Shown: positions 43,039 through 52,750, counted from the first letter of the stretch. The stretch: DNA of 64,000 bases from Thalassobacillus devorans (GCF_900176565.1 NZ_FXEH01000006.1:310001-374000); one strand, 5' to 3'. A program made the numbers and translations. The notes: a model not told the origin generated them from the letters alone.

Positions 43039-44346
43039 ATGACGGATCAAACGCTAACAAGAGATGATTTACAAAAGAAAAGAAAGAAATATATACCTAA
43101 AGGATTAGGAAACGGAAATACCAATATAGCTGACTATGCCAAGGGTGCAACAGTGATTGATAACGAAGGTGGCAAATGGATTGATTTTGCAGGAGCGATT
43201 GGGACGCTGAATGTCGGGCACACACATCCCAAAGTAACGGAAGCTGTGAAAAAACAGGCCGACCGCTATCTTCATCCCGGATTCAACGTCATTATGTATG
43301 ACAGCTACATCAACCTGGCTGAAAAGCTATGTACCATTACACCTGGTTCTTTCGATAAGATGGCAATTCTGTTCAACTCGGGAGCAGAAGCCGTTGAGAA
43401 TGCAGTGAAAATCGCTAGAAAATATACCAATCGTCAGGCAGTTGTTTCATTTGAAAGGGCTTTCCACGGACGTACGAACCTGACAATGGGAATGACCAGT
43501 AAGGTGAAGCCATATAAATTCAACTTCGGACCATACTCCCCGGAAGTGTATCAGGCTCCATTCCCGTATATGTCAAATAAACCAGAGCAAATGACCGATG
43601 AGGAGTATATCGATTTCAGTATCAATCGCTTCAAAGAATTCTTCGTAACATCGGTTGCCCCGGAAACGGCAGCTTGTGTAGTTATGGAGCCGGTACAAGG
43701 AGAGGGAGGCTTTATCATACCTCCGAAACGCTTTGTGCAGGAAGTGCAGCAATTCTGCAGCGAGCACGGCATTGTGTTTGTCGCTGACGAAATTCAGACA
43801 GGCTTTTCCCGTACGGGTAAACTGTTTGCGAGTGAACATTTTGATATCGAACCAGACCTTATGACGCTATCGAAATCACTTGCTGCCGGTCTTCCGCTTA
43901 GTGCCGTCGTCGGTAAGGCGGAGATTATGGATGCTTCATCTCCGGGAGAGCTTGGCGGAACCTACGCCGGAAACCCGCTTGCCTGTGAAGCAGCACTAGC
44001 GGTTATTGATATCATTGAGGAAGAAAACCTGAATGATAAAGCGGAGCAGATCGGTGCTGTACTGGAAGAGAAACTGGTGGAATTGAAAGACCGTCATCGT
44101 TTCCTCGGTGATATTCGCCGGCTGGGTGCGATGGTCGCTGTAGAAATCAATGATGCAGAAGGAAATCCTGATAAAACAAGAACCGCGGCAATTACATCCT
44201 ATGCGAATAATAACGGGTTACTGTTACTCTCCGCTGGTGTAAAAGGTAACGTCGTCCGTTTTCTTTCCCCGCTGGTTATCACGGATGAAGAGCTGAAAGA
44301 AGGAATAGAGATTCTGGATAGAGCATTTGACGCAGCTGCAGACTGA
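43039..44346 (+). CDS. gabT: 4-aminobutyrate aminotransferase
   Basis: 435 residues; AGGGAGGG precedes the ATG. It moves the amino group of GABA to 2-oxoglutarate to give succinate semialdehyde. Motifs: '[20 protein letters not shown]', '[20 protein letters not shown]', '[18 protein letters not shown]', '[20 protein letters not shown]' and the PLP Lys in '[20 protein letters not shown]'. The GabR-type gene divergent to it and gabD after it support the assignment over a generic class III aminotransferase. Confidence 0.93.
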   Translation: MTDQTLTRDDLQKKRKKYIPKGLGNGNTNIADYAKGATVIDNEGGKWIDFAGAIGTLNVGHTHPKVTEAVKKQADRYLHPGFNVIMYDSYINLAEKLCTITPGSFDKMAILFNSGAEAVENAVKIARKYTNRQAVVSFERAFHGRTNLTMGMTSKVKPYKFNFGPYSPEVYQAPFPYMSNKPEQMTDEEYIDFSINRFKEFFVTSVAPETAACVVMEPVQGEGGFIIPPKRFVQEVQQFCSEHGIVFVADEIQTGFSRTGKLFASEHFDIEPDLMTLSKSLAAGLPLSAVVGKAEIMDASSPGELGGTYAGNPLACEAALAVIDIIEEENLNDKAEQIGAVLEEKLVELKDRHRFLGDIRRLGAMVAVEINDAEGNPDKTRTAAITSYANNNGLLLLSAGVKGNVVRFLSPLVITDEELKEGIEILDRAFDAAAD

Positions 44347-44366
44347 TAAAGAAAGGAAGAGGACTT

Positions 44367-45761
44367 ATGAGTAATACAATTAAAGTAAACAACCCCGCTA
44401 CCGGGGAAGTAGTTAGAGAAGTGGCAGTCACACCTGCTGCCGATATAAAAAAAGCGATAAAAGCAGGAGACGATGCCTTTAAGTCATGGTCCAGGATAAA
44501 TGCCCATCAAAGGTCCGCGCTTCTAAAAGAGTGGTCATCCAAAATCAAAGAAGAGACAGAAAGTTTAGCAGAAGTGATGACATTGGAAAGCGGGAAGCCA
44601 TTGAAAGAATCGCGCGGAGAAGTCGCCTATGCGGCGAGCTACATTGACTGGTATGCAGAGGAAGCAAAACGCCTTTATGGGCGGACCGTTCCCGCTCATA
44701 CAGAGACGAAACGGATCATCGTCACGAAAGAACCGGTCGGACTCGTTGCGGCGATCACGCCTTGGAACTTCCCGGCAGCAATGATGACGAGAAAAGCCGC
44801 TCCAGCTTTGGCCGCCGGCTGCACGTTCATTGTAAAACCTGCCGAAGAGACGCCGCTTACTACGATGAGACTCGTTGAATTGGCACATGAGGCAGGCATT
44901 CCCGAAGATGCTGTTCAGTATGTAAATGGATACGGGAAAGATGTCGGACCGATTTTCACGGACAGCAAATTGGTTCGCAAAATTACTTTCACAGGTTCTA
45001 CACCAGTCGGTAAATTGCTGATGAAAAACAGTGCCGCTACGATGAAGCATGTATCCATGGAGCTCGGAGGGCATGCGCCGCTCATCGTCGCAAAAGATGC
45101 CGATATTGATTTCGCTGTCGAGCAGGCACTTGCGTCAAAATTCCGAAATGCAGGGCAGACATGCATCTGTGCGAACCGTGTCCTGGTTCATGAAGATATT
45201 GCCAACGAATTTTCCGAGCAGCTGACCTCTCGTGTCAAACAGCTGAAGGTCGGAAACGGACTCGAGGAAAATACAGATGTTGGACCGGTGATCAATGGGG
45301 AAGGATATGAAAAGATTAATCGACAAATTGAAGATGCTGTGGCTAAAGGTGCCAAGGTGCTTTATGGGCATCAATATGACAAAGATGATGAAAAAGGGTA
45401 CTATTTTGTACATCCGACCGTCCTCGAAAATGTCGGGGCAGAAATGGACATCATGCAGGAAGAGACATTCGGCCCGGTCATTCCATTGACAACGTTCCGT
45501 GAAAATGAAGAAGCGGTGGAAATTGCCAACAGCACGCCATTCGGTCTGGCTGCCTACTTTTTCACCAATGATTACCGAACCGGTATCTATTTTCAGGAAC
45601 ATCTGAAGTTTGGAATACTCGGCTGGAATGATGGAGCGCCTTCTGCAGCTCATGCGCCGTTCGGTGGAATGAAAGAGAGCGGCATCGGTCGCGAAGGTGG
45701 TCCTGAAGGAATTGAGCCATACGTAGAAACAAAATACCTGTCCATCGGGGGCATTCAATAG
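44367..45761 (+). CDS. gabD: Succinate-semialdehyde dehydrogenase
   Basis: 464 residues, aldehyde dehydrogenase superfamily. The active site shows as '[20 protein letters not shown]' (Glu) and '[20 protein letters not shown]' (nucleophile Cys), with '[15 protein letters not shown]' and 'TFTGSTPVG'-like '[14 protein letters not shown]' for the cofactor. The C-terminal '[16 protein letters not shown]' is typical of GabD. It converts the GabT product to succinate. It starts 20 bases after gabT with AAAGGAAGAGG. Confidence 0.94.
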   Translation: MSNTIKVNNPATGEVVREVAVTPAADIKKAIKAGDDAFKSWSRINAHQRSALLKEWSSKIKEETESLAEVMTLESGKPLKESRGEVAYAASYIDWYAEEAKRLYGRTVPAHTETKRIIVTKEPVGLVAAITPWNFPAAMMTRKAAPALAAGCTFIVKPAEETPLTTMRLVELAHEAGIPEDAVQYVNGYGKDVGPIFTDSKLVRKITFTGSTPVGKLLMKNSAATMKHVSMELGGHAPLIVAKDADIDFAVEQALASKFRNAGQTCICANRVLVHEDIANEFSEQLTSRVKQLKVGNGLEENTDVGPVINGEGYEKINRQIEDAVAKGAKVLYGHQYDKDDEKGYYFVHPTVLENVGAEMDIMQEETFGPVIPLTTFRENEEAVEIANSTPFGLAAYFFTNDYRTGIYFQEHLKFGILGWNDGAPSAAHAPFGGMKESGIGREGGPEGIEPYVETKYLSIGGIQ

Positions 45762-45785
45762 GCTTTATTGTTAAATGGAGGTGGA

Positions 45786-45968
45786 ATGATGAATGTCGAA
45801 GTACTGATATTATTTTTAAACGCGACGCTTGTGACCGTCGTTTCTTCGATTGTAGTGATAGCAATTCTGCGGAAGCAGTACCTCCCTGTCATCAGGGAGT
45901 TGGAAAAGAAAGAGGAACAGGAAGTTAACGCAGATGATGAAAATAAACACATCAAGAGTAATATTTAG
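45786..45968 (+). CDS. Small one-helix membrane protein before the symporter
   Basis: 60 residues from the ATG after GGAGGTGGA (the next codon is also ATG). One N-terminal membrane helix (about 5-27) is followed by a charged tail 'IRELEKKEEQEVNADDENKH'. It lies 12 bases before the symporter gene. Some SSS transporters are encoded with a small membrane companion, and this may be one; the family is not recognised. Confidence 0.7.
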   Translation: MMNVEVLILFLNATLVTVVSSIVVIAILRKQYLPVIRELEKKEEQEVNADDENKHIKSNI

Positions 45969-45980
45969 GGGGGATGACAT

Positions 45981-47573
45981 ATGGCGTTAACTATATTTGC
46001 GCTCGTTTTATTACTTTACGTTCTTGCCGGGGCTTTCATAGCCCGTTATGTTAAAAATAGTGACGATTTCTATACAATGGGAGGAAGGGGATCGACATTA
46101 CTGATTGTTGGTACCCTTGCAGCCACTTATCTTAGTGCCGCGACTTTATTAGGAATTGCCGGTGTGTCCTATGCAGAGGGGCCTCTGGTTATCGCGACAC
46201 TTGGTTCATTTGGTGCCTGGATCGGAACACTGCTTGCAGTTGTGTATGTTGGAAGAAAAATGAAAGCGTTAAATTGTAAGACGATGCCGGACTTCTTTGA
46301 TAAACGATTCAATAACAAATGGGTCAGCATTATTGCTATTGTTATAATGATTGTCGGATTAGTTGGATATGGGGTTATCCAGTTCATTGGAGCAGGACTG
46401 GTGCTCAGTGAAATTACAGGAATAAACTTTAAACTGCTTATCGTACTATTTACGGTCGCTTTAATTGCTTTCACTGCTTTTGGTGGAATGTACGGTGTTG
46501 TGGTGACCGATACGCTAATGTTTTTCACGATGCTGGCTATCTCTGTTGTCATCGCACCAATGATTATTGGACAGGCAGGTTTTGAACAAATGAAAGGTCT
46601 TTCCGAGACACTGCCTAATTTCTGGACGATCGGCGGTACGGAAGATCGCTCGATCGGATGGTCGATTTCCCAGTTCCTAGTATGGATTCTTTTCTTTACT
46701 TGTATGCCTGCCCTTGTGTCCCGTGTGTTTCCTGCCAAAAACGACTTCGTTATATTGAAAACTGCCATTATCGGTGTATTTTTTGCACCATTCATGCAGC
46801 TGACGGTTTTCATTGCTGCAGGTGGCATGCAAGTGCTGAAACCAAACATTACTCCAGCGGATAATGCTATGATTGTTGGGTTTATGGAATTCACCACCCC
46901 TGCGATTGCCGGAGTAGGCCTCGCTGCTTTAATGGCTTCTATCATGTCCACGGCTTCAACCCTTTTCGTTCTCGTAGGTTTCGCATTATCCCGAGACTTG
47001 TATGAAAGATTATTTGAAAAAGAGCTTAATGAAAAACAGAGCCTGACTGCTGCCAGAATCGGGCAGGTAATCGTAGCGGTTGTCATCTGCGCCATCGCCA
47101 TCGCGCAGCCGTCTGCTATCTACTGGATTTCCATTTATGCAGGCTCCATCTTTGCTGTCGGCTGGCTGCCAACGATAGTAGCATCGTTCGAATGGAAGAA
47201 AATGAATAGCAAAGCAGCTTCCATCAGCATGGTTGCCGGGGTGGCTTCGTTCATCCTATTCGGTGAGCTTATTAAGGCGGGAGTCATGACACTACCGACT
47301 GGCGTCGATGAACTGATGCTCGCCCTTCTGGTCTCGGTCGCTACTCTGATTATTGCAGCTCTAGTAACAAAACCAACCACATACGAGCTGAATTACTTCA
47401 CAGAGATGAAGAGTACCGGAATGGCGAAAATAACCATCCAGGAATTCATGAAACAGCCGGACGGTCTTCAAAAGATTAAAAAACAGTATAAACAGATCAT
47501 TACGGTTTCTGTATTGTTCACATTTATATCCGTGGTAGTCTGGGGTTATTTCTTCATTAAACTCGGCTTGTAG
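45981..47573 (+). CDS. Sodium:solute symporter (SSS family), GABA operon
   Basis: 530 residues, 13 or more membrane helices. Family marks: 'RYVKNSDDFYTMGGRGSTLL', 'ATYLSAATLLGIAGVSY', 'MIVGLVGYGVIQFIGAGLVL', 'AFTAFGGMYGVVVTDTLMFF' and 'ALMASIMSTASTLFVLVGFA'. GGGGGGATGACAT precedes the start. Placed between gabD and an amidohydrolase gene, it probably brings in GABA or an N-substituted precursor with sodium. Confidence 0.9.
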   Translation: MALTIFALVLLLYVLAGAFIARYVKNSDDFYTMGGRGSTLLIVGTLAATYLSAATLLGIAGVSYAEGPLVIATLGSFGAWIGTLLAVVYVGRKMKALNCKTMPDFFDKRFNNKWVSIIAIVIMIVGLVGYGVIQFIGAGLVLSEITGINFKLLIVLFTVALIAFTAFGGMYGVVVTDTLMFFTMLAISVVIAPMIIGQAGFEQMKGLSETLPNFWTIGGTEDRSIGWSISQFLVWILFFTCMPALVSRVFPAKNDFVILKTAIIGVFFAPFMQLTVFIAAGGMQVLKPNITPADNAMIVGFMEFTTPAIAGVGLAALMASIMSTASTLFVLVGFALSRDLYERLFEKELNEKQSLTAARIGQVIVAVVICAIAIAQPSAIYWISIYAGSIFAVGWLPTIVASFEWKKMNSKAASISMVAGVASFILFGELIKAGVMTLPTGVDELMLALLVSVATLIIAALVTKPTTYELNYFTEMKSTGMAKITIQEFMKQPDGLQKIKKQYKQIITVSVLFTFISVVVWGYFFIKLGL

Positions 47574-47596
47574 AAAAGAAGGAGGGAGTAGGGGAG

Positions 47597-48820
47597 ATGA
47601 AAACGTTCAATCATATCAACGAAGAAAGGCTATTTCTTAATTTATCGAAAAGCTCGGAAATCGGTGCTATTCCCGGGAAGGGGCTAAGGCGTTTGGCTCT
47701 TTCCGATGAGGATAAAGAAATGAGAGATCTACTCAAAGCCTGGTGTGAACAGGCTGGCCTGACCGTGCGTGTTGACGACTTTGGAAACATGTATGCCAGA
47801 AGGAAAGGAAAGAAAGATCTTCCTCCAGTAGTACTTGGTTCTCACCTGGACACGCAGCCGGCAGGAGGCAGGTTCGATGGTGTGCTCGGTGTGCTGCTGG
47901 CGCTTGAAGTAGTCAACACATTGAATGATCATAACATCGAAACAGACAGGCCCGTGGAAATTATCAATTTCACGAACGAAGAAGGAGCGAGGTTCGAACC
48001 CCCGATGCTTGGGTCTGGTGGTATAGCCGGTGTATTTGATAAGGACTATGTCTATAGCAGAAAAGATCGTGACGGACACAGCTTTCAGAAGGAACTGCAA
48101 AGAATCGGGTACAAAGGCGAAAAAGAAAACAGGCTCGGAGACTTTCATTCTTTTGTGGAACTCCATATCGAACAGGGCCCGGTTCTTGAGGATGAGAACA
48201 AGCAGATCGGAATTGTGGAAGGTGTTCAGGGCATCAGCTGGATGGAAGTGACGGTTACAGGGGAAGCGGACCACGCCGGTCCTACCCCAATGCATTTACG
48301 AAAAGATGCGCTGATGGCTGCCGCGGAAATCATGCACCATCTGGAAAAGGTCGCGGATACAGAGGTGACGGTAACCATCGGCAAAATTTCGGCGTCACCT
48401 GACACCGTCAATTGCGTTCCTGGTGAGGTTTATTTCACCGTGGATATCCGCAGCACCGATGATTCTCTGAGGGAGGAAGCGGTAGCAGAAGCAAAGACTC
48501 TTATTCGGGAAGTATGCCAGAAAAGACAAGTGGACGTCGAGACGACGGAACTATGGGAAACAGAAAAAATCGATTTTGACAAAGGAATTCTCGATGCCAT
48601 TGAAGAAAGTGTTGAAGACTTAGGCTATTCCTCAAGAAAAATCGTCAGCGGAGCCGGGCATGATGCCAAGTATATTAACAATATTGGTCCGACTGCGATG
48701 ATTTTTCTCCCAAGTGTCAACGGTAAGAGTCACGTACCATCGGAACTGACGCTGGATGAAGATATCATAAGCGGTGCCAACGTGCTCTATCAAACCACGC
48801 TGGCATTGGCTGAAGAATAG
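47597..48820 (+). CDS. N-carbamoyl-amino acid hydrolase / allantoate amidohydrolase family
   Basis: 407 residues, M20 zinc peptidase clan, hydantoinase/carbamoylase branch. Metal ligands are in 'PPVVLGSHLDTQPAGGRFDG' (H, D), 'IINFTNEEGARFEPPMLGSG' (E-E), 'SFVELHIEQGPVLE' (H) and the late 'VSGAGHDAKYI' (H). The insert domain for dimerisation is present ('GEADHAGPTPMHLRKDALMA'). Substrates in the family are N-carbamoyl amino acids, ureidopropionate, ureidoglycolate or allantoate; here the product may feed gabT/gabD. Exact substrate not readable. Confidence 0.88.
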   Translation: MKTFNHINEERLFLNLSKSSEIGAIPGKGLRRLALSDEDKEMRDLLKAWCEQAGLTVRVDDFGNMYARRKGKKDLPPVVLGSHLDTQPAGGRFDGVLGVLLALEVVNTLNDHNIETDRPVEIINFTNEEGARFEPPMLGSGGIAGVFDKDYVYSRKDRDGHSFQKELQRIGYKGEKENRLGDFHSFVELHIEQGPVLEDENKQIGIVEGVQGISWMEVTVTGEADHAGPTPMHLRKDALMAAAEIMHHLEKVADTEVTVTIGKISASPDTVNCVPGEVYFTVDIRSTDDSLREEAVAEAKTLIREVCQKRQVDVETTELWETEKIDFDKGILDAIEESVEDLGYSSRKIVSGAGHDAKYINNIGPTAMIFLPSVNGKSHVPSELTLDEDIISGANVLYQTTLALAEE

Positions 48821-48852
48821 ACCAGAATATCGGAATAAGGTGGGCATTTGTG

Positions 48853-50118
48853 ATGGGAACAAACAAAGATCTGGTAAGAAAGAAAATAGATGAATTATGG
48901 GAAGAAGAAAAGCTGTTTTTGAAAACGCTCGGAAGTTTTCCAAGTACGTTAGGAAATGAAAAAGAAGTACAGGAATTTATCTATCATTACTTGCACGATA
49001 TGGGGCTGGAGACGGAGTCGGTGGCAGTCGATCCAGAGCGGTTGAAAGATTATGAAAACTTCGGGGAACCCGACTGGTCTTACGAAGACCGCCCGGTAGT
49101 CGTAGGAGAATGGAAAAGCACCGGTCCGAAAAAAGGGAAAAGCCTGATCCTGCAGAGCCATATGGACGTAGTAAGTGCCGGCCCTGAAGACCAGTGGGAT
49201 ACGAATCCATATGCACCTGTCATCAAAGATGGCAAGATGTATGGCAGAGGCCTGCTTGATATGAAGGGCGGCTTCGCAGCCATCGTCTTCGCCGTCAAAG
49301 CCTTGCGTAACCTCGGCGTGGAGCTGGGTGCAGACTTGCAGATCCAAAGTGTCATTGAAGAGGAGTGTACCGGTAATGGGGCGCTAGCTTTGTTGGACCG
49401 CGGTTATACCGCCGATGGTGCCATGATTCCGGAACCGACCAATTTGCGTCTCCTTCATTCCCAAGTGGGTGTCATGTGGCTCCAGGTTAAAGTAAAGGGG
49501 GCGGGCGCTCACGTCGAACGGGCAGAGAGTGCGCAAAATGCGATTATGAAGGCACATAAACTGATGGATGCGTTGATGGATTATCGGGAGCATATCAACA
49601 GCCAGCCGAAACACCCTGATTTTGATCATCACCCGCATCCGCTCAATGTCAATGTCGGTAAAGTAGAAGGCGGAGACTGGGCTTCCAGTGTGCCGACAGA
49701 ATGTACTTTTGACGCGAGAGTCGGCTTTTACCCAGGAACCGATCCAAAAACTGTTCAAAAAGAAGTCAAACAGTGGTTACTGGATGCAGCAAAGGAAGAT
49801 GACTGGCTGAAAGAAGCGGCACCGGAAGTTACATTTTTCGGTTTCTCTGCGCCGGGCTACACGATTTCCAATGAAGAAGCCATCATGCAAGAGATGAGCA
49901 ACTCCCATAATGCTGTCACCGGCACCCAGGCGGAGAACCTGGCTTTCACGGCAACGACGGACCTAAGAGCATACGGAGAGTTTAACATCCCGGCTACCTG
50001 TTATGGGCCGAGTGGTGCTAATATGCACGCGCCAAACGAATACATTGAGCTGGAAAGTTTAAAGACGGTGACGAATGTAATCGCTGATTTCATTCTGCGG
50101 TGGTGTGAAGAAAAGTAA
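48853..50118 (+). CDS. M20 family deacylase (ArgE/DapE type)
   Basis: About 421 residues from ATG 48853 (a GTG lies directly before it). Two-zinc M20 peptidase marks: 'LILQSHMDVVSAGPEDQWDT' (H-x-D), 'GRGLLDMKGGFAAIVFAVKA', 'QSVIEEECTGNGALALLDRG' (E-E-C) and a late 'YGPSGANMHAPNEYIELESL' (H). It resembles the acetylornithine deacetylase or ArgE-like amidases that remove N-acyl groups from amino acids. Sits in the GABA operon after the carbamoylase. Confidence 0.88.
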   Translation: MGTNKDLVRKKIDELWEEEKLFLKTLGSFPSTLGNEKEVQEFIYHYLHDMGLETESVAVDPERLKDYENFGEPDWSYEDRPVVVGEWKSTGPKKGKSLILQSHMDVVSAGPEDQWDTNPYAPVIKDGKMYGRGLLDMKGGFAAIVFAVKALRNLGVELGADLQIQSVIEEECTGNGALALLDRGYTADGAMIPEPTNLRLLHSQVGVMWLQVKVKGAGAHVERAESAQNAIMKAHKLMDALMDYREHINSQPKHPDFDHHPHPLNVNVGKVEGGDWASSVPTECTFDARVGFYPGTDPKTVQKEVKQWLLDAAKEDDWLKEAAPEVTFFGFSAPGYTISNEEAIMQEMSNSHNAVTGTQAENLAFTATTDLRAYGEFNIPATCYGPSGANMHAPNEYIELESLKTVTNVIADFILRWCEEK

Positions 50119-50151
50119 CCCCATTTGAGTGGGACTTAGAGGAGGACTTAC

Positions 50152-50940
50152 ATGAAGCCTTTTAACGTGGCCATTCCAACACCTTTTTTGGACGATGAAC
50201 AGTTGAATGTGGAAGGGTTCCGCTCAATTATTACTTATTTGAAAGAGAATGGGGTGGACTCTGTAGTCATATCTGGTACAACCGGTGAGCAGCACTCGAT
50301 GAGCCTTGAAGAAAGAATGCAAATTATCGATTATTTTAATGAGCAGGATTTTACAGGTGTGGAGCTTATTTTTGGAGTGGCTGCCACGCGGTTGAAAGAC
50401 GCACAAAGACTCGTCAGAAAATTAGAGGACTCGGTTTTTGATGGATTGCTGCTCGGATTTCCTCCTTATATTAGACCTACGCAACACCAGGCTGTTCACT
50501 ATGCGGGAGAATTGCTTCGACTAAGTACAAAGGAAGCGATCCTTTATAATAACCCTGCGAGAACCGGTTTTGACTTAAGCACGGATTCCTTTCGGGAACT
50601 TCTTAGAAGGCACTCGAATATTACTGGGTTGAAAGATGGTGGAGATAAGAGGCGGCATGCTGATATAGAATTTCCTGATAATTTTATTTTGTATGCAGCA
50701 GGAGACATGCAGGCTGACCAGCAGGTAAAGGAAGGATGCAATGGGCTTTCCAGTATGGTCGGAAATATTTATCCGCGGGAAATGAAAAGCATGCTGCATG
50801 ACCTGTGTAATAAAGGGACCAGGTATGAAGAATACAAGAGGCTGATTGATGAAGCCACAGAGCAGCCGCTGATTGAAACTATAAAAAATCACTATAATTC
50901 ACTTGGAATAGGTGCAGGCATCTGCCGTTCACCATTATAA
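50152..50940 (+). CDS. Dihydrodipicolinate synthase/N-acetylneuraminate lyase family protein
   Basis: 262 residues, about 30 shorter than most DapA-family proteins, with the shortage at the C-terminus. The catalytic residues are present: 'VISGTTGEQHSMSLEERMQI' near strand 2, Tyr in 'AILYNNPARTGFDLS', Schiff-base Lys in 'NITGLKDGGD' and 'NGLSSMVGNIYP'. The product may be a dihydrodipicolinate synthase, but its place at the end of a GABA/N-acyl amino acid operon suggests a lyase for keto acids. AGAGGAGGACTTAC precedes the ATG. Confidence 0.83.
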   Translation: MKPFNVAIPTPFLDDEQLNVEGFRSIITYLKENGVDSVVISGTTGEQHSMSLEERMQIIDYFNEQDFTGVELIFGVAATRLKDAQRLVRKLEDSVFDGLLLGFPPYIRPTQHQAVHYAGELLRLSTKEAILYNNPARTGFDLSTDSFRELLRRHSNITGLKDGGDKRRHADIEFPDNFILYAAGDMQADQQVKEGCNGLSSMVGNIYPREMKSMLHDLCNKGTRYEEYKRLIDEATEQPLIETIKNHYNSLGIGAGICRSPL

Positions 50941-50951
50941 TTTTATTCCTG

Positions 50952-50997
50952 AAAAGTGCCTGACACCCAATTCTTTCCTGGGGGTCAGGCACTTTTT
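50952..50997 (+). terminator. Terminator of the GABA operon (GTGCCTGAC family)
   Basis: AAAAGTGCCTGAC with CCC pairs with GGG and GTCAGGCACTTTT, a stem of about 16 bp with TTTTT following. Member of the six-copy terminator family. Confidence 0.93.
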
Positions 50998-51024
50998 AAA
51001 TTAGTAGAGATGGCGATTTTGAGT

Positions 51025-51190
51025 TGTCTCATATAAGCAGTATTTGTCTAGGAAAAGCGCGGGAATGTCTAATTTATTTTTGAATTTGTCTATTTAAACT
51101 TCGAAATTGTCTATTATGTTGTGGAATGTGTCTCAGTTAGTATCCGTATTTTCTAATATATCAATGTATTGTCTCATAAAAAGCTCTGTT
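51025..51190. repeat. 21-bp degenerate tandem repeat, about eight units, TTTGTCTA type
   Basis: TGTCT or a one-base variant starts at 51025, 51045, 51066, 51087, 51108, 51129, 51150 and 51170, a spacing of 20-21 bases. The unit reads about TTTGTCTATTTTAACTTTGAA, AT-rich. It lies in the 355-base gap between the DapA-like gene and the glycine-rich gene. No ribosome binding site or start serves it as a gene. Confidence 0.8.
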
Positions 51191-51295
51191 TTTTACATTT
51201 TGAAATATGGGCGGGTGAATCATTTTTGGGGTGGAGGCACCCGAAGCGGGCTGAAGCTGAATAGGATGAGGATGTATATCAAGGAGGCGAATGAC

Positions 51296-51883
51296 ATGTA
51301 TTATTATTATCCTTATCAGCCAATGACTTACCCGGGACACCGACAGCAAAATGGCGGCCAGGGTCCCATGGTGTGCTTCCCTCAAGATAGTGCGCCACAA
51401 ATAGAAGGTGGAATAGAAGGTACATTTACACCATCCGATGGGGAAGAGCTTTCTGTTGTCTGTTATCCTGTGCCAGTCCAGGGAGCACCAGGCGGACCAG
51501 GCCAGGGCAACGGTCAAGGAAACGGCAACGGAAATGGCAATGGGAACGGAAACGGGGGTCAGGAAGAAATTCCTTACGGTGAGATACTGGAACAACTCCC
51601 AATGCCTGACCAGGGCAATGGCAACGGAAATGGTCAAGGCGGCATGATGCCCCAGCTACCATTTCCGGGTCAGGGTGGAAATGGCCAAGGCGGAATGCCA
51701 GGATTTCCAGCTCCCGGGCAGGGGAACGGTCAGGGAATGCCAGGCGGCGGTATGATGCCTGGACCTGGTCAAGGTGGCATGCCTGGCGGTGGCACGATGC
51801 CAGGCCAGCAAAGTAATCGGTTTGGACGAAGGTCCGGAATGAGCGACTCTTATTATTACCCTAATAGCTCCTATTACTGGTAG
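51296..51883 (+). CDS. Glycine/asparagine/proline-rich low-complexity protein
   Basis: 195 residues from the ATG after AAGGAGGCGAATGAC. Four parts are visible: a Tyr-rich start ('MYYYYPYQPMTYPGHRQQ'), a short ordered region about 28-60 with the only two Cys, a repetitive middle of G-N-G-N-G and P-G-Q-G-G-M units, and a Tyr-rich end ('DSYYYPNSSYYW'). No signal peptide. Tyr- and Gly-rich small proteins of this look are common in Bacillus spore coats, where they can be crosslinked, so a spore surface role is a guess. I do not recognise a family. Confidence 0.8.
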   Translation: MYYYYPYQPMTYPGHRQQNGGQGPMVCFPQDSAPQIEGGIEGTFTPSDGEELSVVCYPVPVQGAPGGPGQGNGQGNGNGNGNGNGNGGQEEIPYGEILEQLPMPDQGNGNGNGQGGMMPQLPFPGQGGNGQGGMPGFPAPGQGNGQGMPGGGMMPGPGQGGMPGGGTMPGQQSNRFGRRSGMSDSYYYPNSSYYW

Positions 51884-51936
51884 AATTTTCCCCTTAAAGT
51901 AGTGGTATTTTCATTGCTATAGAACTATCAATTTCC

Positions 51937-51977
51937 CCTGATCCCCAATAGGTTACCGTGGGGGTCAGGAGTTTTTA
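51937..51977 (+). terminator. Terminator after the glycine-rich gene (GTGCCTGAC family, diverged)
   Basis: CTGATCCCC and GGGG-TCAG pair with a loop AATAGGTTACCGTG, followed by TTTTTATTT. The loop sequence is close to that of other family members. Confidence 0.75.
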
Positions 51978-52045
51978 TTTATTGAACTATCCAATCCCCC
52001 ATGCGAAAATTAAGGTAGCAATGTTCTAGAGGAGGGGATGTTAGT

Positions 52046-52747
52046 ATGAAACGAGCAGGTATTATAGGTGGGTTAGGTCCGGAGTCGACCGTGGATTATT
52101 ACAAGCTTTTCATTGATAAGTACCAGCAGCGTGTCAACAGCAGGCAGAAGCTCCCGGAGCTCTACATTAACAGCATCAACATGTATAATATTTTTCAATT
52201 TATTTCAGAAAATGAAATCGATAAGCTGATCGATTATGTAGGGAAAGCCGCACAGCAGCTGGAGTCGATTGGGGCTGATTTTATTGTCATTGCTGCCAAC
52301 ACCCCGCATATCGTCTTTGATGAAGTCCGTAAGCAGGTTGATGTTCCGATGATCAGTATTGTTGAGGCTACGTACGAGCGGACAAAGGAAATGGGCATCG
52401 AAAACGCAGGCCTGCTAGGGACAAAGTTTACGATGGAGCATGATTTTTTCAAGGAGCAATTCTGGAAGCATCAGGAGAAAATTACGGTCCCATCTGAAGA
52501 GCAGCAGGCGTATTTGCATGAAAAAATTGTAGACGAATTAGAAAACGGCATTGTGAAAGAGGATACGAAGAAAGATTTTATCCAGGTGGTAAATCAGATG
52601 GTGGAGGAGTCTGGTATTGATGGTCTGATTCTTGGATGCACAGAACTACCGATGATTTTAAAGGAAGGCGATGTATCTATTCCGCTTATCAATACGATGG
52701 AAATTCATGTTGATAAAATGGTAGAGCAGGTTTTCCGTGAGGAATAA
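52046..52747 (+). CDS. racD: Aspartate/glutamate racemase family protein
   Basis: 233 residues, a cofactor-independent two-cysteine-type racemase (RacX/YgeA branch). The start 'GIIGGLGPESTVDYYKLFID' is typical. The first catalytic position is usually Cys in a 'PCNTAH' loop; here it reads 'VIAANTPHIVFDEV' with Ala-Ala-Asn-Thr-Pro-His, as in the RacX/YgeA group, while the second Cys is present in 'GLILGCTELPMIL'. Broad-specificity amino acid racemase is the likely activity; aspartate specificity is uncertain. GAGGAGGGGATG precedes the start. Confidence 0.83.
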   Translation: MKRAGIIGGLGPESTVDYYKLFIDKYQQRVNSRQKLPELYINSINMYNIFQFISENEIDKLIDYVGKAAQQLESIGADFIVIAANTPHIVFDEVRKQVDVPMISIVEATYERTKEMGIENAGLLGTKFTMEHDFFKEQFWKHQEKITVPSEEQQAYLHEKIVDELENGIVKEDTKKDFIQVVNQMVEESGIDGLILGCTELPMILKEGDVSIPLINTMEIHVDKMVEQVFREE

Positions 52748-52750
52748 TTT

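Noticed and set aside
51025-51190. Possible CRISPR array
   Set aside because: The units follow one another without spacers, are degenerate, and no cas gene is near.
51107-51295. N-terminal extension of the glycine-rich protein
   Set aside because: The frame is open upstream through the 21-bp repeats, but the strong AAGGAGG site points to the ATG at 51296.
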